Assembly: GCA_020881915.1 (NCBI GenBank)
Contig: JAJFPB010000011.1
Coordinates: 186,001-250,000 of the forward strand
Reading direction: 5' to 3'
From: Paramyrothecium sp. XJ0827
Taxonomy: Eukaryota; Ascomycota; Sordariomycetes; Hypocreales; Stachybotryaceae
DNA: 64,000 nucleotides
The notes beneath the pieces are model-generated. The model saw only the letters and a program-made list of their open reading frames with translations, was not told the origin of the DNA and searched no databases. Of this stretch, positions 30,922 to 42,542 are shown one piece after another; the stretch's first letter is position 1; each line of letters starts with the position of its first letter. A program made the position numbers and the translations under genes.

Positions 30922-32021
30922 TACCATGCCCCACCACCCTTTCGGACTAAGACCTGAGGTCATTTCCACCAAAAACCCACCAATTGAATTGACCAGGTAG
31001 CTAAACAATTTTGAGGTTACACACAAATTAAACATACCATTTTGTAGAGAATTGACTCTTCTATTCGTATCGCCGTTTTTTATGACCCTACCCGATCTGG
31101 TGGTGATTTGAGGCGACTCCGGGACCGTCACGACTTGAATTGTTGAAGCCATCTCCACGTCTGATTCCGCCTCCTCCTCCGAGTCAAGTTCCACCACAAT
31201 AGTCAATCCGCCGTCTCCAACTTCCGTAATCCCTTCACCTTGGCTCAGAGCCCCGCTGAGGGCAATGAATCGCCTATTCGGGTTCGGTATGGCCCTTCTC
31301 TTCTTTCCTCTTTCCAACCGGGCTACCTTCTCCTGCAGGCTGGCAATTTGGACTTTGTGGGCCCCAATGAGTTGTCCTTGGGCCTCAAAGCCTTTGGCTA
31401 TAATGTTATATCGTCGTCGAGTGCTAGGGGTTTTGCCTTTGCCCAAATCACGGATTTGACGCCCGACTTTTGGTGTATCGTCTGAGCCCAAATAAGGACT
31501 AGATTCTGGAGGCCCACTCTCTGGCCTCTCTGCCTTGTCTTCTTGAATTTCTGGATGCTTCAATGCCTTAGCCCGGGAGACTGGCCAATTCCCAGTTACT
31601 CTCCAGCTGGATAATACATTCTTTGTGGTCATCCCGATCTCCCGTGCCTTGGCATAAGCCCGTATAAAATTGACTTTGTCAACGGGCGTGGAATCCGTGA
31701 GAGAAGTCAACTTATCAAGCTCTTTTCGATATGCCGTCATCATGGCATCAAAAACTCCGTTATCCAATGGTTGGAGGCCATGAGACCAGTGGGCAGGGAG
31801 ATAACAACAATAGATGTTATTCAAAAAGCATAAGGTCATCCACTCGTCCTACCACTTCATGTTAACATTGACCTTTGGGAATAGAAGTGAAGAACGCACC
31901 GTTGCATGACTTCCATGGCCGTCCATGATAATAAGTCTGGCATCAGAGGCATCTGCAGGCTTAGTCTGTGGCATATATACCTCTTCGAGCCACCTAACGG
32001 CGATGTGGTTGTCCGTCCACC

Positions 32022-34930
32022 CAGTGATGGAATTATACATTGAAACTGAAACATACCCTATGTTTTGTTTGTTTCACTGAAACTTGACCTTCGTTTCAGT
32101 TTTGTTTCAATGTTTGTGAAACAGAGCATTCAATACGGTGATTCGACGGAATCGTTTAACCTATGGTCTCTAACAGTCTCTATTAATGAACATTAAGACA
32201 GAACTCGGAATAGCTCGTACAGAGCCTTAGGTAATTGCATTTACAGTATGGCATGATCCTCTTGAGGATCTTGATCTGCCTCTAGTGGGGCGTTTTCAAG
32301 TATTGCTGCAGCCTCCTCAACCTGCAATGCATTTCTGAATATGCCACTCAATACAGCCCGCTCTTTGCCTGGTGGAATCCTCACCCAGCTCTTTATACAC
32401 TCAGTGATCTCTACCATTTCTGGTCCTAGTCGAATACGCTCAGGCGAAATGGTATGCTTTGTACCTGAGAAAACCCGTTCCGGCTCAGCTGACATTGACG
32501 GGATCGAGAAGATCGTGATAGCCATCTTGCTAAGGTTCGGATAGACGAACTGGCGTGCCGACTCGAGCCACCAACTTAACGCTGATTGTTCGCCGATTAC
32601 GTGAGGCGTTGCCTGGTCTGCATATTAGCAAATATTGAGAATGTAAATAAGATGCAAATATACCCCAATGAAGTCGTCGAATTCGTCTCGGAGTTGACCA
32701 TGAATGGCACCAGCTGCCTTAGCCTTGAAGCGCTGAAAGGGATTCTCTATCTGCCCGATATCTGAACTTTGGGGCCTTTGCGCGGACCCTTCGACCTGTG
32801 GCTTGAAGTGCTTCTGCCATAGCTTCCGCGCGGCCCGAATTGTTGGTTCGATATATTGCATTTGATGGGCCCAATGAGTATCAAAATAAGCCTTGCGGTA
32901 AGCTGGATGGAGAAGTACTGCAGCAGCATAGACGGGAGTGTCATCTGTGAGCTTATAGTACTTATCAAACTTGAACCACGAAGCCAGGATACGCGCTTCA
33001 AGCCGCGGATGATTGGAAAGAGCGCACTTCTCCTTCTGCTCTTTGTAGTGCTGAACCAGATAGTCCATTGAGAGCAGCATATCATCCAGGGTATTCGCCT
33101 TCCCCTCAGTATCCTTTGTAGCAAAAAGAAAGGCTTGCAAAAAGGAGAATATATCCTCAAGCTCCTGCCAATCATCGTGGGAAAGATAGTCGTCCTTCAG
33201 TTCGTTATAGTGATCGTCAAGCCAGCCACGAATCTCCTTTCTCCTTGCGAGCGCTACCTCAATCTCCTTGGCCCAGGAATTCCACCGAGTGTCGTTGTCA
33301 AGAGGGATTGCTCTGCCCACTGCCGATACAAACTCTTGGTAGCGCTGTGTAGACGATCGCGACCAGACGGCAATGTTATGGAGCTTCCCAAGTGCTCCCA
33401 TCTGACGCCAATCCTCCGCGATGTCCGCCTGGTCCCTTTTGTCGTTGTTCTCTTCGTCGGTGAGGCGTTGAGTATCCTGAAGAACCAGTCTGACAGCCTC
33501 ATCTTCATCGGCTCTAGACGCTCGATTCTTCCCGCGGAAGAGGAAGGCTTGGACTGCGAGGTTGATAACGTGCCCATTGCAACGAACCCGGCGGATACGA
33601 GGGACGAACAGCCCAGGACGTAGTTCGTTGATCCTTTCGGCGATGAATCGAAGCATAGTATCGTTCGAAGCCGCGTTATCAAGGGTAAAGAAACCAATTC
33701 TTTCTAAACGGATTTCATAGTCTTCAATAACTTCGAGAAATATCCCAGCTTGCTGCTCGCCGCCGTGAGTTCCCTTAATTCGCGGAGGGAAACGAGCGCT
33801 GTTTCTGCTTGCATTGATTCTGCATCAACCCAGTGGGCAACAATAGCTTGGTAGCCGGTTTTTGAGGGAGCCGTCCACATGTCGACGGAGAAATGGATCC
33901 ACGAGAGCGAAGCTTGAAGCTTTTTCCCAAGCGCTTTCTTATGGAGAGAGAACGTCTTTCGGAGAAGCTGAGGCACATCCTTGCGGCATGCTCTAATTAT
34001 ATCCTTTGCCATATAGTTAACGGAAAGGATAACTGCCCAGAACTCAGGCCAGTCGAGGAGACTGTGCGGAAGATTGCGGATGGCAATAAGCCTGCCGCAG
34101 GCTTCGTTAAATTCGGGAAGCTGAATAGCCGAGACAAGACCCTTTTCTTGTTGAATATCTCGTTCTTTCTGGCGTTGGCCCTCTCTACCGAAAATATCAT
34201 TAATGGTTGCTTGGCTAGCAGCCTTTTGAGCACCTGGTCGCGCACCTTTAATGATGATGTTGTGTTTGCTGCTGAGATGGGCGCGGAATCGATTCGAATT
34301 CGGGGTACCCCCATACGTGCAATTTGGCTGGCCACAATAGTAGATCTCGTGTTTATGTTTATTCCTTACAGGTTCTCCATCCCTTGGAGACCTGGTGTGC
34401 GCCCAGAGGTCTTTGTTGCCGCCCTTCCGCTTTGATGTTTCTATCTCCTCCGTTGCAGCTGATCTCTTGCGATCGAGGTGCCGTGAGTGTGTTTCGAGAC
34501 TTTCAGTGTACTCCGTAAGCTCGGAGACACTGAATTCGCCGTCGGAGGCCATCTTAGCCTACACGATGGAGATGGGTTGGCTGGCAGTTGTGGACGTTTA
34601 CGTTCCGACGTTATTGATATTTCCGCGAGTGTGCAGGAAAGCCTGTTACCTAGCTAATTGTTACTCAATCAAGCAATGCAAGAGCTGCAATATAAACGCA
34701 GGGTCGACCGCTAGGCAGCTGAGACACTAGTTAGGCAGCGTAGGCAGCGTAGGCAACACAGGCGTGGCAATGACCGGTTTGGACACATCAGGCAACAGCA
34801 AGCAGGTTGTGCATTGAAACGCTTGAAACATTGAAACAAAACATTTGGTTGGTTTCAATGAAACTTTTGGCAAGTCCGTTTCAGTTTCAATGAAACACTA
34901 TTGAAACTGAAACGTTTTTTTCCATCACTG
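32022..34930 (-). mobile_element. hAT transposon (element 1) with perfect 8-bp target duplication
   Basis: Inverted ends CAGTGATGGA at 32022-32031 and its complement at 34921-34930. CGTCCACC occurs directly on both sides (32014-32021 and 34931-34938), an exact 8-bp duplication as hAT elements make. Both ends carry many TTGAAACTGAAAC / GTTTCAGTTTCAA motifs (32037-32125 and 34815-34915). It lies inside pogo transposase A. Confidence 0.95.
32241..34552 (-). pseudogene. hAT transposase (element 1), near-intact
   Basis: It starts MASDGEFSVSELTEY at 34552. A BED-type finger (YYCGQPNCTYGGTPNSNRFR with a distal His pair) lies near 34340-34260. The catalytic region has IHFSVDMWTAPSKTGYQAIV near 33880, GFFTLDNAASND near 33690, RVRCNGHVINLAVQAF near 33590 and DNDTRWNSW near 33300. 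The dimerisation domain is in a last exon (MSAEPERVFSGTKHTISPER near 32480). A good intron (GTATATTTGC...ATGCAGACCAG) lies near 32660-32610. One base appears to be missing near 33775, breaking the frame between the first and second thirds. Only that lesion separates this copy from an open transposase, so it is young. Confidence 0.85.
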
Positions 34931-35256
34931 CGTCCACCCGTTGGGTGAGGTTATATAATGCCAATCAGCTATTTTCCGAAACTCGTTCAAAAACCACTGC
35001 GATTGGAGTTCTTTGCCCTTAAAAATGATGCCAGGCCTAAGAGCACGCCCGTCTGCGGTGATAGCCTCAAATTCATTGAGGCCCTCAATGAATGGTCCAG
35101 GACAATATCAGGCTGGCGAATCTATCTATATCTATCTACCAAGGCCCCAGGTAGATAGATGTAGACGCTTAGTAATCTGGGCCAAGATAGATAGATAGAT
35201 GTAGACTATATGTAGATATAGATAGATTTCAGTAGATAGATAGTGCACGGACAATG

Positions 35257-38200
35257 CTACCCCCGGTCCACGGTCAGGACCATATCATTACCCACCTCCT
35301 TTAGCAACCCATCGTATCCCTCCAACAACCCTGCTCTGAGCCATGATCTCACGGTCTGGGTAATAGCAATAGTACTCGCATCCAACCGGTGTCGTTTATG
35401 TGAGACCATGCTACCGGCGGAGGAGAACGTCCTCTCACACTCGGCAGCCATGGCGGGAATTGACAAGACGTCAATTGCCATTCTGGCTACACGAGGATAC
35501 TCAAACCGCTTCACCGACCAGTACTCAAGCGGATTATCATGTTTTGAGTATACGTCGTTCTTTGTAGATAGCCACCTCTCAAATTCGTCTTCAACCATCC
35601 CGTTTTCATAATTCGTACTAGCCATAAGCTCATCCTGGAACGAGTCAAATGGATTATGCTCTCGTGCCCTTACAGCTTCAGGAAGATTACTGTTTGTGAT
35701 CTCCCATTGTGCAGGAGGCCGCGATACTCCTCATCCCACAGCCTTTGGACAATCCGGCGAGCGGTATGCAGCCAGTCTTCCTTATCACCATACGCCCTTG
35801 TCAAGAAGGCCCATTGTATCCCGGGATGAAGAACCGTGGCCGCATAATAGATCGGCGTCTCGTCAAGTTTCGAATAGTACTTGTTCAGCTTGACCCAGGC
35901 AGAATTGACGCAGGAAGCATAGTAATTGGGTTCTGGCCGATTTACTGCCTCAATCTTGGCTTTCTCAAGCGTTGTGAGAAGAAATTCGTAGGCCACGGCT
36001 ACTTGCCAGATGCTCCCGTACTGCGCCTCAATTCCTCCCTTGCGGAGCCGGGTTTGGCCGTCGCCTTCAAGCCGCAACAGGCAGGATTCGAACTTACTGA
36101 GTATGTCCTTGAACCAACCAAGCGCATCCCAATCCGCATCGGAAAGAAGATTGGCTCAGTGAAGTAAATAGTGCAAAATACGGTATACGATATTTTTTCA
36201 ACGCCACACTGCACTGGATTGTTTAGGAATTCGGTGCACTGCACGGCATACGGTATTCCACTATATTTAAGCAATATCGTATCGTAATATCATATCGCAC
36301 GGCGTGCGAAGAGCCGCATGGCCTAAGCATAAAACTAACCAAATTGAGTAAGGTTGAGGCTCAAGATAGTCTCACGGACCCTAACAAGATGAAGCCATTC
36401 ACAGCCAACATATAAGATTATACTATTGCCAGATAACGAGAACGCTCGGGAAAACGTTTTCCTAGACCTCGCTCGCGTATGTTAAGGGTTTACTTAAGCT
36501 ACATTATTGACTAATTTAACGTCACTCCTATTGCTTAGGTGTGAGAATGAAATAGGTAGATCTAGAGGTCAAAAGAAAACTCCACAGATTCGAGCATTAT
36601 GAGTTTGAATTGTTTGCATACTATCTATTGCTCGTAATATCAGGTATAATGTTAGAAGACCCCTGCTGTTCCTCTTCTCCAATGATAGCTGTATCCAAGA
36701 CAAGCGCAACGTCGTCAACCCAAGCCAAGTTGTGAGTCTTCGACCAGGACTTTATGCACTCAATTGCCTCGATTATATCAATCCCTAACCTGTTCCTGCG
36801 ATCTTGGAGGCATATATGGGGAGAGTCCTCGTATTACTCGTATTACATAGTACTTGCACTATATTTGATATCATATTTATACGATATTTGAACGACCATG
36901 CACTGTATTACACGGTTTCCGGTGTTGCTTGCACTGCACGGTATAAAAATACCGTGCAGGCAATACGATATTGAATATGATATTGTCTTATTTACGGCCA
37001 CACTATTTACTTCACTGGATTGGCTTCCTTGAGACACGGGGGAAGCGAGCTGGGCGGCTCCGCCGAATTCGGCCGAGATCGTGGAAACCTTTTGCCAGAT
37101 TGTATGGTGATGTCAATGAGCTCTTCAAGGTAACGCCGGAGCTTGATGGCCCGCTCAATCATGTAGTATTGCGAGAGCCAACGCGTGCTGTTGTCCACAA
37201 TCACATCAAGTGTGCCGGGGTAGCTCTTGTCGGCATCTTCTTCCTGCAGCTTGCGCAGAGCAGAAATGGCCTTGTTGGATCGATGGGCCCAAACTACAAG
37301 GTTGTGCAGTTTCCCAACCGGACCTCTCTTCATCCACTCGTCGAAGTCATCTGGATCAAGGTTCTCGAGGCTACCCTCGTCTTTGACGAAAAGCATGGCC
37401 TTCGCAACAAGATGGAGAATGTGTCCAAAGCACCGGATCCTTCGGCGGCTTGGGTCCTCCCACTGAAGCGTGGGACCTATCTCTTCAACCGCGCAATCAT
37501 TGCTAGGGGCATTGTCAAGAATAAAGTATCCAATTTTGTTGTTCGCTACTAGCTCAAACTCGTTCAGCACCTCCATGATAGCCGCGGAGACGTTTTCTCC
37601 TGTATGAGCATTTGTCACATTTGGGAGGCCGAGCACGATTTTCCGAGGTCGGAACGTTTCCTCCTCAAGAAAGAAGGCGTTCACGGAGAAGAACGAGTGC
37701 CTATTCCGCGAAGTCCAACCATCAAACGCAATATGAACCTGGCTCGGGCTTCATAACATTGCATCGATGACATGCATTTTGTAGCTGTCGAACTCATGGA
37801 TGATACGAGCGCGGACCGTCTCGTGCGTAAGAACAGCGGAAGTCTCCTGAACTAGAGGATTGAGGTACTGAAAGACCTTCTGAAGCCCTTTGTGCTCCGG
37901 GACGCGGAAAGACAGATTTGCGTCGGTGATCCACTGAACCAACAGTCGCTGAAATTTGGTTCTGTTGAATCGGACGACTAGCTCGTCATGAAAGTCGTCT
38001 CTCTTGCGCTTCTTGGCGGAGAATTCATGGAGGCTTGGCTGATTGGAAGGTCGTTGTGACGTGTATCGCTTGGCTTTCGATGGATCTGGGCTCAAGATGC
38101 AGTGCGCCTTGGCAAGGTGGCCTTCAATATTCCTGGTGTTGGATGATACGTAGGCTTTGGGCTTGTGGGCTTTTTGCAGGACACAATGGCAACAGAGCCA

Positions 38201-38470
38201 TATGGGCGCACCTTGCTGATTGTTAGATGCTTTAGCGTGGACATCATAGCCATGGTTCCAAAACCATCCAGTAGCTAGGCCAGTGCGGGTTGAGAGAACC
38301 CAATGCGTCCGGATAGACTCGGACACTGCCTCCCAGTCTTTTATCGTTGAGGGGCTGCTGGGTGATGATGATGATGATGATGATGATGATAGTAGCGTAG
38401 GAGCGGCTGACTGGGGAGAGGAATTGTATGAATTGGATGGGGAAGCAAAAATATCGGCTTGAAACGCCAT
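35257..38470 (-). pseudogene. hAT transposase (element 2), broken and interrupted
   Basis: The N-terminal part (38470-37753) has a long Ser run over a GAT microsatellite and a BED-type finger (IWLCCHCVLQ ... HLAKAHC). An in-frame TGA near 37735 separates it from the catalytic part: QVHIAFDGWTSRNRHSFFSV, YFILDNAPSND near 37530, RIRCFGHILHLVAKAM, DNSTRWLSQYYM near 37190. The frame is then interrupted by the 861-bp element and resumes with LLSDADWDALGWFKDILSKF near 36150. A further frame change lies near 35690. The dimerisation domain is near 35490 (MAAECERTFSSAGSMVSHKR). Confidence 0.83.
36157..37017. mobile_element. 861-bp non-autonomous hAT derivative
   Basis: Inverted ends CAGTGAAGTAAATAGTG are identical over 17 bp at 36157-36173 and 37001-37017. 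The direct 8-bp duplication GATTGGCT is exact at 36149-36156 and 37018-37025. Subterminal ATACGATATT/GCACGGTAT motifs occur at both ends. Internally, the minus strand near 36820-36640 still encodes the end of a hAT dimerisation domain (LQDRRNRLGIDIIEAIECIK, then SWSKTHNLAWVDDVALVLD), so it derives by internal deletion from a full hAT element different from its host. Confidence 0.93.
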
Positions 38471-39984
38471 TGTGGGGAGTTGGAGTAGGTAGCTTGGCTG
38501 AATCCAGGACTAATGTGAACAGCCAAAAAATTTGGTGATGGGGAAGGAAAAAAGAGACTAAAGAAGGGCGAGATTGGGCAAGTATAGGTACCGTAGTATA
38601 AGGGTAAATTACAAGTAGTTATGGGTGCTTCTACTTCCCGTAAATATGGGTCCAATTCTTGGCATCTATCTACATTTTGTCTATCTACAAGAGGTCCAGA
38701 TAGATAGATAGATGACCCACATAGACCTTTGATAGATAGATAGATGTAGATCTACATAGATCTACATCTACATTTCGTCTACATCGGTAGATAGATTCGC
38801 CAGTCTGGTCCAGGTACGGGATTGGGAGCCTTTAAGAAATGCCTTCTTCTTAGGATCTGCACTTCCAACCACCAAACTATCCAGCCCGAATGGAATCAAT
38901 CTGATCAGTTACATCCATGAAAAAAGGCATGAACACCCACCAAAACCGGACATAATACCTCCCTCGTCCATGTTAACGGTGTTCTCCGGTTTGATCCATC
39001 CATATTCCTTTTCTCGGATATCAAAGTACCAGTTCACGGCTTTGGGAGTGAATGAGTCAAACCTGTTGGCTTCTTGACGTTTTCCACGCTTGGTCTTGAT
39101 CTCTGGATAACGATTGATGAATCTGGCTACCCAGTTGGCCCCCAATATCCCCTTGTCGTTTTGTTGATTCAGGAGGGCCACGACGCAGGCACGAATCTGA
39201 CTGTGAGAGGGAGCATAACCCAAAGACTCTTGACGAAGAATCCAGGAGACTAAATGAGCTTCTTGATTCTCGGGGAGACGTGCTTTTGGCTGAATCTGAT
39301 CGGCTAAGGCACCCCATCCGTTGAGTCTATCGGAGACGGTCTGCTTTGGCACTCCCCACTTCTGACAAGCCTTGGTGAGGGATAGACGCTTGTTTGTGAC
39401 GTCGGATATAGCGTTAGCAATCGTTTCTTCTGAATAAACGTGTCGAGGCCTTTTACGAGTCATTGTGATGGCATTGTCGAAGATTGAGAGAAAGAGAGGA
39501 GAGTGAATTCAGGAGGAAATTTGGTGGCTGTCAGCCAATATTGCAGGACAGGGTGCGCACGGTCCCCAAAGTTCCGATCAACCAAATAAATTGTGTATAA
39601 TGATCTTCAGTCATTTTTATAATCGTTGAAGGCCACGGCTTGCGAATAACTTCAAATTTGAGCCTAATCTCTATAAGTGATGTGGTTGAGTTTTATATGG
39701 GCTGGTAGATTTTTTGCTGTCCGAAAGGGTGGGGCGTCCGAAATGGTGGTGGGGCATCGTAGCCACAGTGCATCCAAACGCGACCATGACCGTCAACTTG
39801 CAGCCTTTTTACCTGATCCAACCCCGTCGTCTCTGTCCATTGCCTGATTTCGCCTCTGTCCGTCCCCTACTCCCTCCTCTTCTCTTCTACGCTGCTCCCC
39901 AAGCCTCTTTTCACCACATCGCGTCGACTCATCTATGTCTCGACGAAATATCCCACCAACGGGTCTTCATCTCAACTTGCTAGA

Positions 39985-40342
39985 TCAAGGCATTCAAGGA
40001 CAAGAATTGCGCGGGAGGATTTGCTCTTTTGCCCGGCTCCGTCGAAGTATGCGCACAAGTAGTACACAAGAGTGAGGGGGCCAAATTTGTTGCAACAGCC
40101 ACTCCCTATGCTGGAGAATTGCCAGACGGGATCAGCGCCAAACTCGTGTATGCAAGCAGCATCAGAGAGCACGACATTTCGCGAGTCATCTTCCAGGACT
40201 TTTTGCCTAAAGCACTTGCCAAAGGTAGTTATGTTTGTGCCCCAGAGGCAACTGTTGTTGGAGAAGGATTAGAATCACTACAAGAAGGCCTCAACACTCT
40301 AAAGGAGGGGTGTCAGCCAAGAAATTGGTTGTGACGCTGTAG
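39985..40342 (+). pseudogene. trans-enoyl reductase / zinc-type alcohol dehydrogenase (toxD-like), C-terminal fragment
   Basis: The plus strand reads FKDKNCAGGFALLPGSVEVC near 39987, a central DFLPKALAKGSYVCAPEATV, then VGEGLESLQEGLNTLKEG near 40258-40310. In a shifted frame the usual ending SAKKLVVTL and a stop follow at 40340-40342. This is the C-terminal 110 or so residues of medium-chain NADPH reductases that act as standalone enoyl reductases beside fungal polyketide synthases. The Rossmann fold is missing and the last part is frameshifted. No polyketide synthase is in the window. The stretch 39762-39984 shows nothing. Confidence 0.72.
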
Positions 40343-40747
40343 GGAAAGGAGAAACATTTGAGACTTTTTCCCCTTCTTTTGGGATATAAGTGCTAGTATA
40401 ATATCTCACATTGGCTCTTTTTCTCCATATCGTACATTTTGCGAAACCCCTTCCACAAGACCTGGTCTGCGCGTCGCGGTCTAACCATCTTCTCGACATC
40501 ATATTCGGAACTTTTGGCATTACAATTTCACCTCGGACGCAAGTATCATGGAGAATAATCAATTCAACTAACTCCAACTACCTAATCCTCCATGAGCCCG
40601 CCCGCCATCTCATCCACCACGAAACACTCTCCTTCACATCTCGCTCGATTGAGGGACAATAGGACCATCCACAAAAACGTGAAGAGGATGGATGGACCCA
40701 TAAAAGTAACCATTAGCAGCCCTGCAGTATCCAGTCCTCTTGGTTTC

Positions 40748-41238
40748 TTAGCAGCCAGTGCCCTTGTTAGGGTCAAATCTATGTCGGATTAGTATGTTTC
40801 ATAAATTTAACCCTTGAGATCTTACCGAAATGTCCATCCTGCGATAGTATCCTCTCCTCCCTTCGAATGGTCGGGCGGTACTGTGTCAAAGGGCGTTGAA
40901 GAGAATTCACAGTTGTTGATCAAGCTGACAAATTGCGCATGGCAGTCATTGTCGTTGAGATCAAAAGATGCACCCTTGTTTTCGTTGGTGACCTCCAGCC
41001 TGAGATGCCTGCCTTGTTCAGGGATACTGACACAGGCTGATTTCTTTTCCCCAGGCCCAAATACACCTTGAAATGCTCCCCGCTTGCCATCATAACCGCG
41101 ACAAGCCCGTTCCGAATGAAATCTGGCTGTTCCCAAGGGCATTGATTGGCCGGTTTTGAAGCAGTAGCGAGCATCGACGCTGCCCATGAGCCCGAGACTC
41201 AGGAAAAGCCCATTGGTAAGAAACACTGCGGTCTTCAT
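40748..41238 (-). CDS. small secreted cysteine-rich protein 1 (paralog of 42543-43033)
   Basis: Two exons: 41238-40826 and 40778-40748, with a 47-bp intron (GTAAGATC...TACTAATCCGACATAG). The product is 147 residues. It has a signal peptide (MKTAVFLTNGLFLSLGLMGS, cleavage near VDA-R). Six mature cysteines are at 26, 46, 69, 99, 110 and 147; the last is encoded only by exon 2 (FDPNKGTGC). The core RACRGYDGKRGAFQGVFGPG is identical in the paralog. Secreted, small, with an even number of Cys: an effector-like profile, but no named family is recognised and no activity is claimed. A TATATAAG box near 41338-41345 lies about 100 bp upstream of the ATG. Confidence 0.82.
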
Positions 41239-41337
41239 GATAATTAATTTGTAGAATGTCTGGTAAGGCAGGTGAAGAGAGAAGATGGTGTTGCTGTTGG
41301 AGAAAAAACTTGTAGACCTGCTGGTGAGAAGGTAGCT

Positions 41338-41345
41338 TATATAGT
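41338..41345 (-). promoter_or_regulatory. TATA box of secreted protein gene 1
   Basis: On the minus strand CTATATAAG lies about 100 bp upstream of the ATG at 41238, matching the position of the TATA box of the paralog. Confidence 0.5.
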
Positions 41346-41843
41346 CTACCGTGGCCTCCTCTCTCGTTGATTGTCCGGCACCCAAGATATGAGCGAAGGC
41401 CGAGGAGGCTTGGACATGCGTTGTTATTGACCGACCTGAAGGCGCGCATCACTGCGAGCTGGTTTTCAGCTGAGCTTAAACAATTCTGGAGTTTGAGACA
41501 GGGAGGACGCGAGGTACGCCTTTCCCCGTTGGTGACCAGATCGCTTCCTGAAAGAGGACGGCTTGGCTTGTGAAGTAGCATGACAGGTAGCGCCCAACTA
41601 GTGATTGACCTCTTTGTTGGCATGAATACCGTCGGCTCGGCCCTCGCCCTTCGGTACGTCTCATGGGAGCGTACGGAGGCTTCCCGAAAGAGGAAGAATG
41701 CGCTCCATCATGGAGTTGAAGACATGGATCTAGATTCACCTGCTGAACCATGACGAACTAAGGTGAGGGAAATAAGCCACCATCGTCTAATTGGTGCTCG
41801 TTCCGCTAGGCCGTAGCACATCCCCAAACAGGCATCGTGACTA

Positions 41844-42126
41844 CCCCTTGGATGTGCGAAGGCAGCAGGGGTGTAACTTACAAGGTTCAACGCCAATCAG
41901 GTCTATCTCTTGAGTCGGTACCTAATTGATATGAAGAAATATACTAAGATATAAGTATCTTATTTCTAGAAAGCAACTTTTAAGGAACACCTAAGTAACT
42001 TTAAAGAAACCTATAGTTATCTTCACCACAATAACCACTATTCAATAAGTAGCTGGGCTGTACGTGGGGGCTGATTCAGCAGATGTGGGTCTTTTACACC
42101 CCTGCTGCCTTCGCACATCTAAGGGG
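41844..42126. repeat. 33-bp inverted repeat between the divergent secreted genes
   Basis: Arms 41844-41876 and 42094-42126 match in inverted orientation with one mismatch (CCCCTT(G/A)GATGTGCGAAG and onward to GGGTGTAA). The 217-bp centre is A/T-rich. Beyond the arms, weaker similarity continues outward on both sides (AATTAGAC near 41790 and near 42167), suggesting the ends of an inverted duplication that includes both promoters and genes. A small transposon is the alternative. Confidence 0.75.
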
Positions 42127-42426
42127 ATGCGGTGAGCCAGGTAGCGGGCAGTGAGCATAGGGCATAATTAGACTAATGGACCGCAATAAGCGGGAAGGAG
42201 TGGAACCCCTGCATAGACTAGGCCAAAGCCCTGAGTGGCGTGCAAAAATCTCAGCCCTCAAGGGTCCAGCGATAATCAAACAGTGCGCAGAGGATTCGCA
42301 TTAGTTTAATATCTGATAGCGTATGCACTCGGGATGAATGGTGGATACATCGCAGTGCGCATTTGGACCTGATCTAGAATCCGTTGACTTTCAGCTACTA
42401 GATATGATTGGACAAGATGAGTCTGG

Positions 42427-42435
42427 GCTATATAA
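42427..42435 (+). promoter_or_regulatory. TATA box of secreted protein gene 2
   Basis: GCTATATAAAG lies about 110 bp upstream of the ATG at 42543. A C/T-rich stretch with TCATCATCATC follows near the expected transcription start. Confidence 0.55.
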
Positions 42436-42542
42436 AGAGCCTATTTCACCATGTTGTGTCTTAGCCCTTCACCAGCATCATCATCTTCTTTCAATTCTAC
42501 CCATTATACACTGCCTGAGCATCTGCCCAAAACATTGCTGCA

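Larger units (their letters stand above)
35102..38806 (-). mobile_element. hAT transposon (element 2)
   Basis: The ends share A(G/A)CTGGCGAATCTATCTA in inverted orientation (from about 35110 and from 38806). Both ends hold arrays of TAGATAGATAGATGTAGA-type motifs (35120-35240, 38660-38795). GGTCCAGG flanks the element at 35094-35101 and 38807-38814 and is the probable target duplication, though the left side has about 8 extra bases (ACAATATC) before the conserved end. The host is pogo transposase A. Another element is nested at 36157-37017. Confidence 0.88.
30960..39463 (-). pseudogene. pogo-type transposase A, split by two hAT insertions
   Basis: Segment 1 (39463-38808): an HTH of the psq type (SEETIANAISDVTNKRLSLT), a Tc5-type HTH, and NMDEGGIM with the first catalytic Asp. 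Segment 2 (35093-34931): NEFEAITADGRALRPGIIFK and the run-up to NGWT. Segment 3 (32021 to about 31000): DNHIAVRWLEE, LIIMDGHGSHAT with the second Asp, an intron near 31900-31850, then HGLQPLDNGVFDAM with the third Asp, a coiled coil and a C-terminal TTRSGRVIK. Across the 32022-34930 insertion the codons resume in frame once one copy of the 8-bp duplication is removed, showing a recent clean insertion. A one-base frame difference exists near the other insertion. The exact C-terminus is unresolved. Confidence 0.78.
30924..39759 (-). mobile_element. pogo-type transposon A carrying nested hAT insertions
   Basis: The inverted ends match: CCATGCCCCACCACCC then TTTCGGAC from 30924, and on the other strand CGATGCCCCACCACCA then TTTCGGAC from 39759. 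Both are flanked by TA (30922-30923 and 39760-39761), the pogo/Tc1 target. The right end repeats the TTTCGGAC block once more (39722-39740). The transposase runs right to left. Without the two hAT insertions (32022-34930 and 35102-38806, plus duplications) the element is about 2.2 kb, a normal size for this family. Confidence 0.85.

Noticed and set aside
38359..38391. GAT microsatellite as a separate repeat locus
   Set aside because: It encodes the Ser run in the N-terminal part of hAT 2 transposase and is explained by that gene.
39762..39984. Missing N-terminal half of pogo relic B expected right of pogo A
   Set aside because: Translation of this flank in all frames shows no HTH or catalytic motif, so B does not continue there.
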